Part shown: piece by piece, positions 1 through 10,381 of the stretch
How the letters are laid out: the number at the start of each line of letters is the position of its first letter
How positions within the stretch are numbered: position 1 is the stretch's first letter
DNA from: Klebsormidium nitens
Lineage: Eukaryota; Streptophyta; Klebsormidiophyceae; Klebsormidiales; Klebsormidiaceae
Direction of reading: 5' to 3'
Length of the DNA: 64,000 nt
NCBI GenBank assembly: GCA_000708835.1
Contig: DF236974.1
Span: 50,626-114,625, forward strand
Notes under the pieces: generated by a model
Database searches by the model: none
What the model was told of the DNA's origin: nothing
Seen by the model: the letters and a program-made list of their open reading frames with translations, nothing else
Program-made: the position numbers and the translations under genes

Positions 1-513
1 CGACAGCTTGCTGCAGTGATCGACCCGCTCTGCCTTTTATGCGCGATGTACGTATTTAGGATGACGCTCGGCGAATTAATAGCTAAATTTTGGTCATTCT
101 TCCATGAAAGCACGGGACTGCAGGCCGCTAATATATGCCACAACCCATATGCCCACGCTATGTAGGCTAAGATGCACGTGTGCAAGTTGCCACCGACCGT
201 GACTTCCTTTGCATGATGGGCGTGGTATATTCATGATTGCGAGTGTAAAGGAATGATACCACACCATATTGATTGTTCTGTTTATAGATCCAGATCATGG
301 ACCGTCAAAAACCTTGCCGCGCAAGCCATAGCCGCAACCGCAGCCAAGCACAACACTCTCAGCGGGGCATGGCAATCACCAATGTTTTCAGTCAGGCTTA
401 CCCCCTGGCACATGTTTATTTGTTCTAAACCCGTGTCTAGATAGAACATAATCAGTCAAAACGCGTCTAAAGCATGATACCCGTGACAGAATCCCCATGA
501 TTATCGTCCGAGT
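1..513. other. Downstream flank of the acyltransferase gene, no gene seen
   Basis: This stretch lies 3' of the minus-strand acyltransferase. The short open frames in it have no recognisable domain and no splice-consistent extension. I see only probable 3' UTR and intergenic sequence. Confidence 0.5.
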
Positions 514-3500
514 CTACAACTCCTTCTTAGGTGCCGTTTCGGCGGCCTCTTCCTTCACTTTTGTAGGTGCGGTATCTTTCGATCGGGTCCGCGGCGGAGG
601 GAAAGCCTTGCCCAAGAGAACAACTATGATTGGTACGACTGTGCCTATGAAGTACACCGACCGGTAGGCGGCGATCGTATCCCGGAACGATAGAAGCTGC
701 ACACAAAAAGGCATTAATCAGCCGCCTCCTCCACAGAAGCGCTCACAAGAACTGGCGCCAAGCACAAATGCAACTCGAATATAAAGAAAGTGTGTTTCAC
801 AACGTATTTGCAACGACAACGATCGACGAAGATTCGGGAGCCCAGATCGGGGCAGCGAAGAGGTATGAACGCATTCACACTAATCGAAAGTGTCGATACG
901 TGTGTGCGGACAAGCAGGGGTGAGGGAGTCAACGCGCGTGGGCGGGACATACCACGAAGCCGCTGCAGGCATAGTTGTTTGCCAGCGCAGAATAGAACCA
1001 GTGCAAGAAGTATGTGACGGGCCAGGCGCTAGGGACTGCGGCTTTCACGGCGAGGAAGTACTTGTGAAGAACTGGAGACAGCAAACGGAGGGCATTGATC
1101 AGACGGGCGTTTTCTCGCACCCCTAATTTGAGGAGAGGGCACTCACGACGAAGCCAAGCAGGACAGGGTTGCAAAGCATCGCGTAAGCACGGTGGGCCAA
1201 GTTGAGCGCGGCCCGGGATACAGAAGAGCGCTCCGGCAGCGCGCGCTGATACCGGTGGATCGCTGGTGAGGGAGGGCGGGGCGCCGGGTCAGGGAAACGC
1301 AGCCAAAACTTTCTGTTCTAACCGGAACTTGGTAGCTTGCGCAATGAGAGGTCTTGGCTCAATACATCCACCTACGGATCCACAGACTCCTCCGCATATC
1401 TCTCAAGCCCTGCAGTCTGCCTCTCTCACTTGCCTGTGGCAGATAGCTCCCCTCTTCGCTCGTTGCTGAACTGCAAACCAGGTTCCATGACTTTCTTTGT
1501 CCCTCCATCAGGGTGCATGTAAAGACCCGACACTAATCAAAGAAGCGTGCTCCAAAAAAAGTTCAAAGCAGCATCAGAAGGAACGTAGAGGAGTGGCTCA
1601 CTTCTGGATCCCGAAATCATGATCGCGCTGTTGACGAAGAAGCACATGTACCCCGGGTACAGCCCCTGCAGAGCGCCAGCATACGGTCGCAGTCAGCGCT
1701 TCCGAAAAACCGGCTTCTGCTTCGACCGTCCGATTATCCCACAGTAACATTCTGTCCACCATGAAAAGCTCATTTGAAGGCAGCTAGGCAACTTCTGACT
1801 CCGGCTCCGTTGACAACAAGCCTCCTCAATTACTGCTACACCCCGCAAGGGCCTCCGTGATCGGATCGTCCCAACATAGCCTCAAGCCGAGAACATAAGG
1901 AACATGAAACAAAAGTCTCTGCTGCTCGCGCCGTTTGAAATCGAGTAAGCCAATATCACAGGTTTGACGAATTTAGGAATGGCAACTCAAATGAGGAGAA
2001 GAGGCGACTAGAACACTTACGTGCCAGATTGCGCTGGTCGCCTGGGTGGCCAGCAGCTCCTGGAAGCCCGCCTTTCGCCCCTTCCTCGTTAGCCGATCGT
2101 AAACGTCTGTGATCTGAATGTCAAGGGTGCCACGCAGCAAAGAGCGCACAACAAGTATCCTTCCTTAAAACCCTGACTCGCCGAGTTGGTAGAGTGAAGT
2201 CCTGGGACGCAGAACCCTACAATCGGTGCACCAGAGACGAAGCAAAGGCCTGACCTAGTCGACCAAGAGTGACCAGGGAAGATGAAGATTACAACCATTT
2301 TGAGCTACTGCCAAGCCTTCCCGTTGCAAGCGAAAGGCGCCTGGAAGCGACACAGACGGCCGTTAAGTGTCTGACGCACGCATTCGACACTTGGTCAAGA
2401 AGGCCTTGACTCTGTTGGGTGCTGAGAAGGTTTTTGACATGGGCAAAGAAGCTCGTGACTGATCTTGACAACGGCTGGCACCAAAGAATGATGCAAGGCG
2501 AAGTCCTCGATACTCTTCGTAGGGAATGCTGACAGCTGAGTAGGGTACACTCCTCCCCCCTGTCTCCACCGATAAAAGGTCAGCTGACGGGATGACTACC
2601 CAGACCGAACCTGAGATCCGGCGAGCGGCGGAGAAAATCCTGTTTTCGGCCGCAGACTCCGCCAAAACCTATCCAAAAAACATTTAACACTTTCTCTTGA
2701 ATGCAGAAATCTGTCGTGAAAAGGATACACAATCGAAGCCAGTTCCCGACTTGGATGTTCCAGTAGTGCGGCAATGTGACCGCACTCTCTGCCAGCTCCA
2801 CCTTCAGGATGTCCGCATTCTTCGCCATGGTCCTGGGGGGGCAGACAAGCAGAGATTCGGCGCTGGGCAAGGGCAAGAGTACTGACTGGGCAGTTTTAGG
2901 GGGTTAGTTCGCATTCACGCGAGGTTCAGTGCAGATGGAAGGAGGCAATAAGATCCGGCGAAACTATAAGCTGTGAATAAGCAGACGGGAGTCTGCTCGG
3001 AAGGGGAGGCCTGACTTCCAGTCAAGGGTTTCTTCGGTGGTCGACGCGTGCAAGACCGACAAAACCCTACACGATTCGACATCAAAAGCAGATGTCTCTA
3101 CAGTTGGAAACTAAGTTTTGACGTGAGGCCAGGAGATCGGTCCTTCACGGGAACATGGAAAGTACTTAGTTCTAAGTACGCTGTGCGCTACCTGTTATAA
3201 TGCTCCCTACGCCCAGCTCAGCCATCGGACAGAGTGTTCCAAGGACGAGCCAGCTTTGCGCGGACCCTTACCACGTGGCTCGTTTCTGTTCGTCGTAGCC
3301 GGAGAAGCCCTGGCCCGAGAGGATGAGCGCGCACTCGGAGATGGACCAGATGAAGTAGTACTTCCACCGGGTGACCAGGCCCACCAGGTACTGGAACCAC
3401 AGCCTGCAGAAGACGGGGTAAATAAAGTCAATCAGAAATGACAGACAGGTACGTGTCTTATGTTGTGTGAGTTGTTGTTCTTCTGTACAAGCTGTAGGAT

Positions 3501-6200
3501 CAAAGTACCAAACAGGACCGAAAAACTGATTGATTCTCTTACATTTCTCAAGCAGAATGATCTCTGCATTTACCAACTTAGGACTAGGGGACTACTTTCG
3601 CGGTGTTTGCCCAGGTTTAAGGGGACTGCTTTTCGCAAGAAGGACGAAGGACTCCCACTCTGCATCAACGACTGGTCCTGAACAACTAGGTGATGAACAA
3701 TGCTCGTCCTTGGACTTACAATATGGGTGATCGAACCAAGAGCTTCACTTCGAGGATGGACCAAAGAGGGGCAGGCAGGTGAACATGAACCCGTGATTGC
3801 TCGGACCGCCCTACGTCTGGTTCTTACAATGGAAGCAAAGAAAACTTTTAGATCGAAAGGCAGATCAATATTATCTCATCGATCAAGCAGGGAAAGTTGA
3901 GAGACCCGGCCCACGACCCGGATGTGTGACCATTCAGCAATGGAGAATCGGCACTGAGGAGAAGTATTTACAGGCAAACACGGCCCCCCAAAACTAGGAC
4001 GAGTTTCGGGTTATCTCCCTTCGATCGCTTGACGATGACGAGAAATGGGCTTCGATTCTGAGGGTGACCGCTGAGTTGTTCAGCATTGACTCGTTGCAAG
4101 TAGCAACGGGCTCTCATAAAAACCATCACAATGGAATAAGAATTGCAACCGCTGCTCGCAAGGTTACCGAGGTCCACAAACGGCGCACTCCATCCAAAAA
4201 GAAAGGTATGTTGCGAAAGGGAGAGAACTTCTTACCTTTTTAAGAAGGACGAGTTGGCGTAGTCAGGAGAGGCGAAGTAGCTGATTGGGGCGATGGGCGT
4301 GAGGTACTGATAGATAGCCATGGAAACGGCCGTCTTGACAAGTGCCAAACCGCAGGCCTTGTATGGAGACGGCCACGATTTCTTGTCGAGGCTCCATTCC
4401 TACGATGATCGCAAAAACAGGGCCTTCCGTCAGGATGAATGAGCCATACCGAAGACTTTACGAGGTTGAGAGAAGCAAGCTCAAAATAAGTGATTTTGAT
4501 ACATGAAACTCAAGAACAACATTTGTATCAATATACCAAGACGTTTAAGCGAAGCACTTCTTTGCACAAAACTTCTTTAGGAAAGACGCCAGGCTCAAAC
4601 GTCTGCAGTAGGTCGAGATTTCCAGCAAAGTCTCTCCACACCAATAGAAGTCACCAAACAACTTTTCGAACATTCCTTATCCTCAGTCAAAATGAAGTAG
4701 CCGCCTCGTTTGAGGGCCATCCAACGCACCCGTTTCCTCTCTGTGTATGCCAGGTAGTCCGCCATCTCAAAGGGAGGCCCCGCGAGGAGCGTTGCGTCTG
4801 AGAAGATGAAACCCAGGAACTCGAGGGAGGTAGGGAGGCGGGTCAGGCGGAACTTCTTCTGAGTGGGGCGCAGGTCGCTCTCTGGTAGCATCCCGTCTTG
4901 GTAGTTTACAGCGGCGGAGATGACCTTCAAGGACAGGATCATAAGAGCACCTGCGGCAAATGCGAAGCAGTCGATGTTGATGAATGCTGATAGTTTCGAG
5001 GACTTGTGAAGGCCCCAAGCAAGCATGGCGAAGGGCAGAAGCTTCTTCTGAAAGGAGGGGCGCATAATCAGAGCTGCTATGACTTAGGAAGCGTCAAGCA
5101 ACAATGAAGACCTGGTGCCCTTTGATAACAGGGGAGCATTGTGAGCACAGAATTTAAGGTAGGGTGCCAATGAGGCGGCAGGGATGTACGTGTGCTACTT
5201 TCTCTTAGTATAAGGCCGCCTGCAAACTGGTCTCCTGAAATGGCAGCTCCGCAGATCGTCTCAGCCAAGCGAATGGTTGCGTAGAAGTGGCAGTAGTAAC
5301 AGGGCTTGTTAAGGATTGGAGGGCTCGCACTAAAGAAGAAGGCTCGCTGTCAAGGTAAAGGCAGAAAAGCAGAATCTGCGACATGGTCCTTGATATGCTT
5401 CTGCCCCAAGCGAAGGGGCGCCTATCCTTCTGGTTAAGAACTCAATAAGTGAGCTCTCCGAATCTTCGAGCAAGATGCGACGGTGCTTGCTGTGAAAAAA
5501 ACGGGAGCGCTCACCTGTGAAGTCGATGTTCCCTTTCTTCCAGGAGTCACCGCTCATGTAAGTGACATGGCTGCCCAGGAAACAAAAGCGAGCCAGGTAA
5601 GTGTCCTATTTCACAAAGTGCTCCCTTAGGAAGCTCAGAGACTCGTACGAGGCAATGAAGAAAACACTTACTCTAGCGAGTGCATCGTGAGCAATCCTGT
5701 TAGACGTATTTGCAATGCCACATCTAGAATGGCACTTTAGCGCCACCATTTGCGTTCCTTGAAATCGACATGGTCATTCTTGGATTTGAGCGATGGCCTT
5801 GAGGCTCATTTGGATTCCGAACCTCCCATCTGCATGCAGATCATGAAGCAAACACTGCAAACTCTTTGATTGCGTTTGGATACAGGGAATGGATCGCCTG
5901 CGCTTACCAGTAGATGAGGAAGGCAAACGTGAGGAAGAACGTGATCGTCCCTGCCTTCTTCCTGTACAGAACCATGCTCAGGTATGCCATCACGACCGGG
6001 ATGTAGAGGTAAACCACCTCATTGCCAAAGCAGAGGTAGGTAAGAATGGCCCCGCCTGCAAATGCATAGAGGTGCCGACCAGCCACTGTGGGGACAAAGC
6101 GGTGGAAGAAGGCAACCGGGATCGTGCTTAGGAAGCAGACCAAGTAGTGGAACACAGGGAGGGACAGGCCCAGGGCGGAGGCCAGCTGCGTGTTCACCAT
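514..6200 (-). CDS. LPLAT: Lysophospholipid acyltransferase (MBOAT family, LPLAT/LPCAT type)
   Basis: Membrane-bound O-acyltransferase that moves acyl groups from acyl-CoA onto lysophospholipids (Lands cycle) in the ER. Exons on the minus strand: 6200-5908, 5570-5515, 4950-4730, 4399-4236, 3403-3272, 2832-2729, 2106-2021, 1665-1602, 1262-1147, 696-514; they join in frame to 472 aa, close to the roughly 460 aa of plant LPLATs. The start reads MVNTQLASALG (an in-frame Met lies at 6218), followed by hydrophobic helices, YMSGDSW, NYQDGML and AGPPFEMADYL. The two family signatures are visible: Asn in WNIQVGNWLR and the catalytic His in AIWHGLYPGY. The C-terminus is RSVYFIGTVVPI and a charged tail ending KKEL, a possible ER-retention type end. 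A 36-codon in-phase exon candidate (1060-953) lies between the last two exons and may be a cassette. Identity is firm from order and spacing of motifs; head-group preference cannot be read. Confidence 0.9.
953..1060 (-). other. Candidate cassette or alternative exon of the acyltransferase
   Basis: Between acyltransferase exons 9 and 10 lies a 108-nt open segment flanked by an AG (after ttcttcacaag) and a GT (gtatgt). It would encode 36 residues ending NNYACSGFV, phase 0 at both ends. Its 3' end resembles the 3' end of exon 9, which ends PVLLGFV before a GTGAGT donor. Without it the protein aligns without a gap to the plant family; with it, one more hydrophobic segment is added. It could be skipped, included, or used in place of the exon 9 end. 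Confidence 0.4.
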
Positions 6201-6218
6201 TGCGACAGCTCGAAACAA

Positions 6219-6974
6219 ACAGAGAATGGAGATTCAGAACCCGCAGGCGCTGCAGAGAGCTCTCCGCCTCAGGATGACACCATTGACCTTAGGCAACTGT
6301 GAAGCTGGCTGCCAGACCCATTCCTGCAAGCGCCTTGCAAAGGCTGTGCGCCACAGAAGCGCCAGCGACTTTCCAACTTTCTTGCCTCAAGTTCCACGCA
6401 ACACCATGCCAGCTGGCCGCGCTGGCAGTGGAGGCAGCGCAGCGCTGTGAGATTCGAGTGTACGCCGGTATTCAGACCCTTGTTGTCTGGACAGGATCCA
6501 ACGGCTTAGATGTGCTTTTGCAGAAACAAGGCAGGCTGCAGCTGCCCACCTTCCGATGATGCAGCTGACCACTGATTGAAGCAGCAGCATTGGAATTTGG
6601 ATACGCAAACCTGATCCTTTCTTGCCGCCAAAATCTAAAGTTGCCACATTTGCCAGGGCGTCGTTGACGACCGAAAGAAATTGTTGCCTTCAGATTTGAA
6701 GACTTTGGTGAGTCTGACCTTCCTCCACTACAGCTAGAGTTGCAGCTGGGCAGAAACTTTTCATTAGCCAGAAGCTCCAGCAGCGCTTCATCGCAAGGAA
6801 AATGTTTTGAATTCCACATGGTGGTACACAAGCTGTTGTTGCCCTTTCAACATGGTGGTGGGGCCACATTGCTGCGCGCAGGCAAAATATGTAACTTTGG
6901 ATTCGTTAAGTCGGCAATGGTCAACAGCTGGCAAGCGCGATCTGCATTTCCCCGCCAGATGTGATGCCCAGCAA
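6219..6974. other. Divergent intergenic region between acyltransferase and phosphatase genes
   Basis: The acyltransferase leaves to the left and the histidine phosphatase to the right, so both promoters should lie here. Open frames in the interval lack known domains; one, starting at 6807, is a possible N-terminal extension of the phosphatase. Confidence 0.4.
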
Positions 6975-8767
6975 ATGCCCCGCAATCGGAGTCACAATGT
7001 TAGGAGAGCTTCTCATTCTGCGGGTCTGCTTCTGGGGCTTGCAAAAGCGCCAGCTGTTCAAGTAGAAACCCAAATCAAACGGTTGCAATTGCACCACCAA
7101 TTGGTTTCCGGACCAAACCTTTTCAGTGTCGATCGCCGCCTGTCTTTGCCGGTCACTTGCAACGCAAAGGGCAAGCACGAATCGCAAGTCGGCGCCAGTG
7201 CAGAATCGAAACCAGACGTAGCCATTTCTGATGCCTCTGAAGAAAGTCCAAAGCAGCCCCTTAGGCTCATCCTGCTGCGCCATGCCAAGAGCTCTTGGGA
7301 CGACCCAAGCTTAAAAGACCACGAGCGGCCCCTCAATAATAGGGGCCGGAAGGCGGCACCAAACGTCGCGGCGCAGCTCCGCTCGCGAGGTGAGGATCAT
7401 CTATGGTCAACCAGACTGCTCTGATTCATCCGTACATTTCCTCCAGATACTGCTCCAAATGGTGCAATTCCAGTAAGTTACTGGTGAGGCTGAGTACCCC
7501 GTGAATATGCTTCTCCACACCCCGCTCGCTTGCGTCAAGCAATCTGGGACTAATGTTGTGCAGGAATTGCCAGATGGACTTTACTTTGTATCCTTTGTGT
7601 CCAAACAGCGCGATCCTCGAACTGGTTTTCAGTAGGTAAGTGCACGTTTGCAGCCCCTTGACCAACATCAAGATCACCTCAGCCCAAGTGACTCTAACAC
7701 AAGTCAGGGCTGGAAGTTAGATGGCAGGTCAACGCCTGGCGCAACATACAATTTCTTCTTTTGCAGGCTGGCTTCCGGAGCTCATACTCAGTAGTGACTC
7801 TGTCAGGACGCAGGAGACCCTACAAGGGATGCGCGGTGAATGGGGAGAGCTCGCAGACGTGCCAACTGAATTTCTACACAGTTTTTATGAGGTCAGTATT
7901 GGTAAAACGAGCTTTTTATTGTGGATACGAACGGGGTTAGTCGGAGTTACTTTGAAAGCTGAAGACTTTTGTTGCCTTGGCAGTCTGGCGGGTGCCCACC
8001 TTCATAATTGTAGAGAAGAAAGAGGAAAAGGGGGAAAGACACGCTTTGTGGGTCGCTGCGCATTCGGCCACTCCTTCGAGGTTGGATAACAAATCTGATC
8101 CCCCTTTCTGAAACGTAAACAGGCTGTTGCATTGTTTCACCAGAAATGCGCAAGCATTTGTGTGGCTTACTTTTGTCACACTTTTGTGCCCGCATGGCAG
8201 AGATATTGTGTCTTTCTTCTAATCATTCGAGTGCCATCTAGTCATTGTGCCAAAAGTTGAAATCGTCACGAGACTTGCCTTCACATCTGATATTTAGTAT
8301 CTGGGACTTCCTTTCCTGGTGAGCGCCTTCACCCGCTGCTCGTCTGAGTAGCTACGTTTGACTCCCGCTCAAGTGCTAAATGATGAGCTTCTATGAGCAG
8401 GGTGAGCACTCTTAAATGGCAGGCAACTTCAGTCAATCTGCCTTTCCTCTTTAAAGGCGGCAGGCAACAAACTAAGCAACTTTATCATGCGGATCAGGTG
8501 GCAGCCACGGAAGACGGCCTCACCGACACGCCCCGACTTCTAAAAGAGGCTGTGATCGAGAAAGCGGAAGCGGCTCGGAGTGCAATGCTAGTGGGCCACA
8601 ACATGGGATGGGAACAGGCGGCTAGTCAGTTTGCGGGCAAGTTCGTCCCGATGAAAACGGCATATGCGGTGCTGCTTGAGAGCCCGTGCTCGAGTTGGAA
8701 AGAGGCCTTTCAAGAAAGGTGGCATCTTGTGGCGGTGGTCAAGCCGGAGTCATCAAAGGCGTCATAA
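6975..8767 (+). CDS. SixA-like histidine phosphatase (phosphoglycerate-mutase superfamily), probably organellar
   Basis: Three exons, 6975-7389, 7767-7891 and 8498-8767, give 269 aa. After a roughly 90-residue Ser/Arg/Ala-rich leader that looks like a plastid transit peptide comes the catalytic core: LRLILLRHAKSSW (RHxxS-type motif carrying the phosphorylated His), HERPLNNRGRKAA, ILSSDSVRTQET (conserved SSxxxRTxET), FYE|VA, and MLVGHNMGWEQAA with the second catalytic His. This order is that of SixA/phosphohistidine phosphatases and their plant homologues. The substrate is unknown; phosphohistidine proteins or small phosphomonoesters are possible. Splice phases are 1 and 0 with GTGAGG and GTCAGT donors. 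I chose the Met at 6975 because the sequence after it looks like a transit peptide; an in-frame Met at 6807 would add 56 residues of less convincing sequence. Confidence 0.82.
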
Positions 8768-9832
8768 GTCGCGCGCGATCATAGGATTGAAAAACTCTGT
8801 CTCATAAGTTGCGACTCGACTATGCCGGCACTGAGCACTCAATTGCCACAGTTATCGAGCTTGACAATGCCCGTTCGTTGCCCAAGAAGTGATCCTAGCA
8901 AAATTGTCTTCCTTGAAACAAGCAGCCGGGCTGTGCATGTCGATCAGAAGCAGGCTGGTGCGTGTTGAGCAAAAACATGAGCCATGGACCTAGCTGCTTC
9001 AAGACAAGACGTTTCCTACTATGTGCTAGCTCTACAACTCTAGAAACCCATTTAGACGGAGTATGTGCAAATCTCGTTGCAAACAAGCTGAGTATGAAAT
9101 AACTTACGAGAAGCTCATTGCAGCCCGTGGCGCTATCAATATCCGAGACAGCTGCCAGTGATTAAACATACCAGATCTCCAGACGGATATCCGGACCGTC
9201 TACCGACTGGTGCCTAATCTGCTGTCATCGACCTCGTCACCTCGGATAACAATACATACATCACATTATAAAACCGTACTGAAGCATGGGGTTTGATTGA
9301 GTACGTGGGGTCAAGGCCGTGTTTTGTCCAACAAGCTATCAGCTACCTCAGCATGCAAGATCTTACTACCGCAATGGCAAATCTTGATGGTGACATACAT
9401 TTAATGCTCGCCTGATTCGAAATTACAATCCACTTTTGAACGGGTGAATTTTCAAAGAATTCACGGTGAGTATGTCTGGTATGGCTAGCTGGGACCCACG
9501 AATTGGACGAATTTGCAAATGCGACGCCAAAATTAAGCTTATGTATGGCACATTGGGGCCTGAAAGGAGCCAATGAACTGAGCAATGCACGAGCAATGCG
9601 ACGTACAAATTTCCGAGCCCAGAGGAAGCATTGGGGGAGAAAAGGAGAAGCAACGGCGAGAAAGTACTAAAGATGATCCACGAATCCACTGATGCGAATT
9701 GCAGTGTGTCAAAATCAGAAGTTGCATTTAAAAGAGGACAGATGCGAACCCAAGCAAACGTGCCGTCGGCTGAGTGACGAAGACCAAAAGTGAAAAAGAA
9801 CGAGGGATGATCAAATGGGAGAAGCATAAATC
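8768..9832. other. Intergenic, no gene recognised
   Basis: Downstream of the phosphatase and downstream of the minus-strand tRNA. Short open frames on both strands have no recognisable motif and no consistent splice partners. I see nothing else in it. Confidence 0.45.
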
Positions 9833-9936
9833 CGCCGGAGGAGGGGCTCGAACCCTCGACCACAAGGTGTGCTGTAGACGTCCGCAGAACGGATGTCAGT
9901 AAGAGCCTTGCGCTCTACCAACTGAGCTACCCCGGC
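9833..9936 (-). tRNA. trnK-CUU: tRNA-Lys (CUU) with an intron in the anticodon loop
   Basis: On the minus strand the acceptor stem GCCGGGG pairs with CTCCGGC (one G-U), the D arm reads AGCTCAGTTGGTAGAGC, the anticodon stem CAAGG pairs with CCTTG, and the T arm is GAGGG-TTCGAGC-CCCTC. The anticodon CTT is at 9903-9901. The anticodon loop is interrupted after position 37 by about 31 nt (9899-9869), the canonical place for nuclear tRNA introns; this insert can form a hairpin from GACATCCG and CGGACGTC with one mismatch. Spliced length is 73 nt with discriminator G (9833). CCA is not encoded, as expected for a eukaryotic nuclear tRNA. Intron borders could shift by a base. Confidence 0.93.
9869..9899 (-). 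other. tRNA-Lys intron
   Basis: A 31-nt insertion between nucleotides 37 and 38 of the tRNA. It begins CTGACATCCG on the minus strand and can fold into a stem-loop. Removal restores the seven-base loop CTCTTAA, which is the standard tRNA-Lys(CUU) loop. Confidence 0.85.
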
Positions 9937-10381
9937 AAGTTTGGATGGTACATGGCTCGCCCGCTAAGAATATGTACCCTACAAAATGCCAACTTAAGAC
10001 CAGGAAAATGCGACAGGTGGCACGTTTCGAGTGGCCAAGAACTTACTTCCTGGGCGCCTCTGGGGATCCCCTATAAACTTGCGCCTCGAGTTCACTACGG
10101 TAGCTGGCGCAGTCTTCTCTAACGCCCGAGCAATGCACACGACAGCTAGTTCATTGCGCGTCCACGAGGTGCCCACATTTTGATGTACGGGCTTATGAGA
10201 AGAGAACATCATGTACGGAGCTCTGATTGGGCTCCTGGGCTACACGAAAGGAACCATCTGCGCAGATCTTCCTTTCTGTTCACTACTCGGCGACTGTCGA
10301 AAGGTTCAAAACTTAATTGCACGCACTTTTTGACGAACTGAAGCTTCGACTTCAGCGCCTCAGGCTTACTTCCGCTCGAAG
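9937..10381. promoter_or_regulatory. Upstream region of tRNA-Lys and DHAR
   Basis: The tRNA (minus) and DHAR (plus) start from opposite ends of this interval, so it should hold the DHAR promoter and 5' UTR. It contains one copy of a 25-bp sequence (10185-10209) that recurs exactly upstream of another gene pair at 27448-27472. Confidence 0.4.
10185..10209 (+). repeat. 25-bp exact repeat, copy A
   Basis: This stretch starts gtacgggcttatgag and is identical over 25 bases to 27448-27472, in the same orientation. It lies about 170 bp before the DHAR start codon. The extent was found by eye. Confidence 0.75.
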
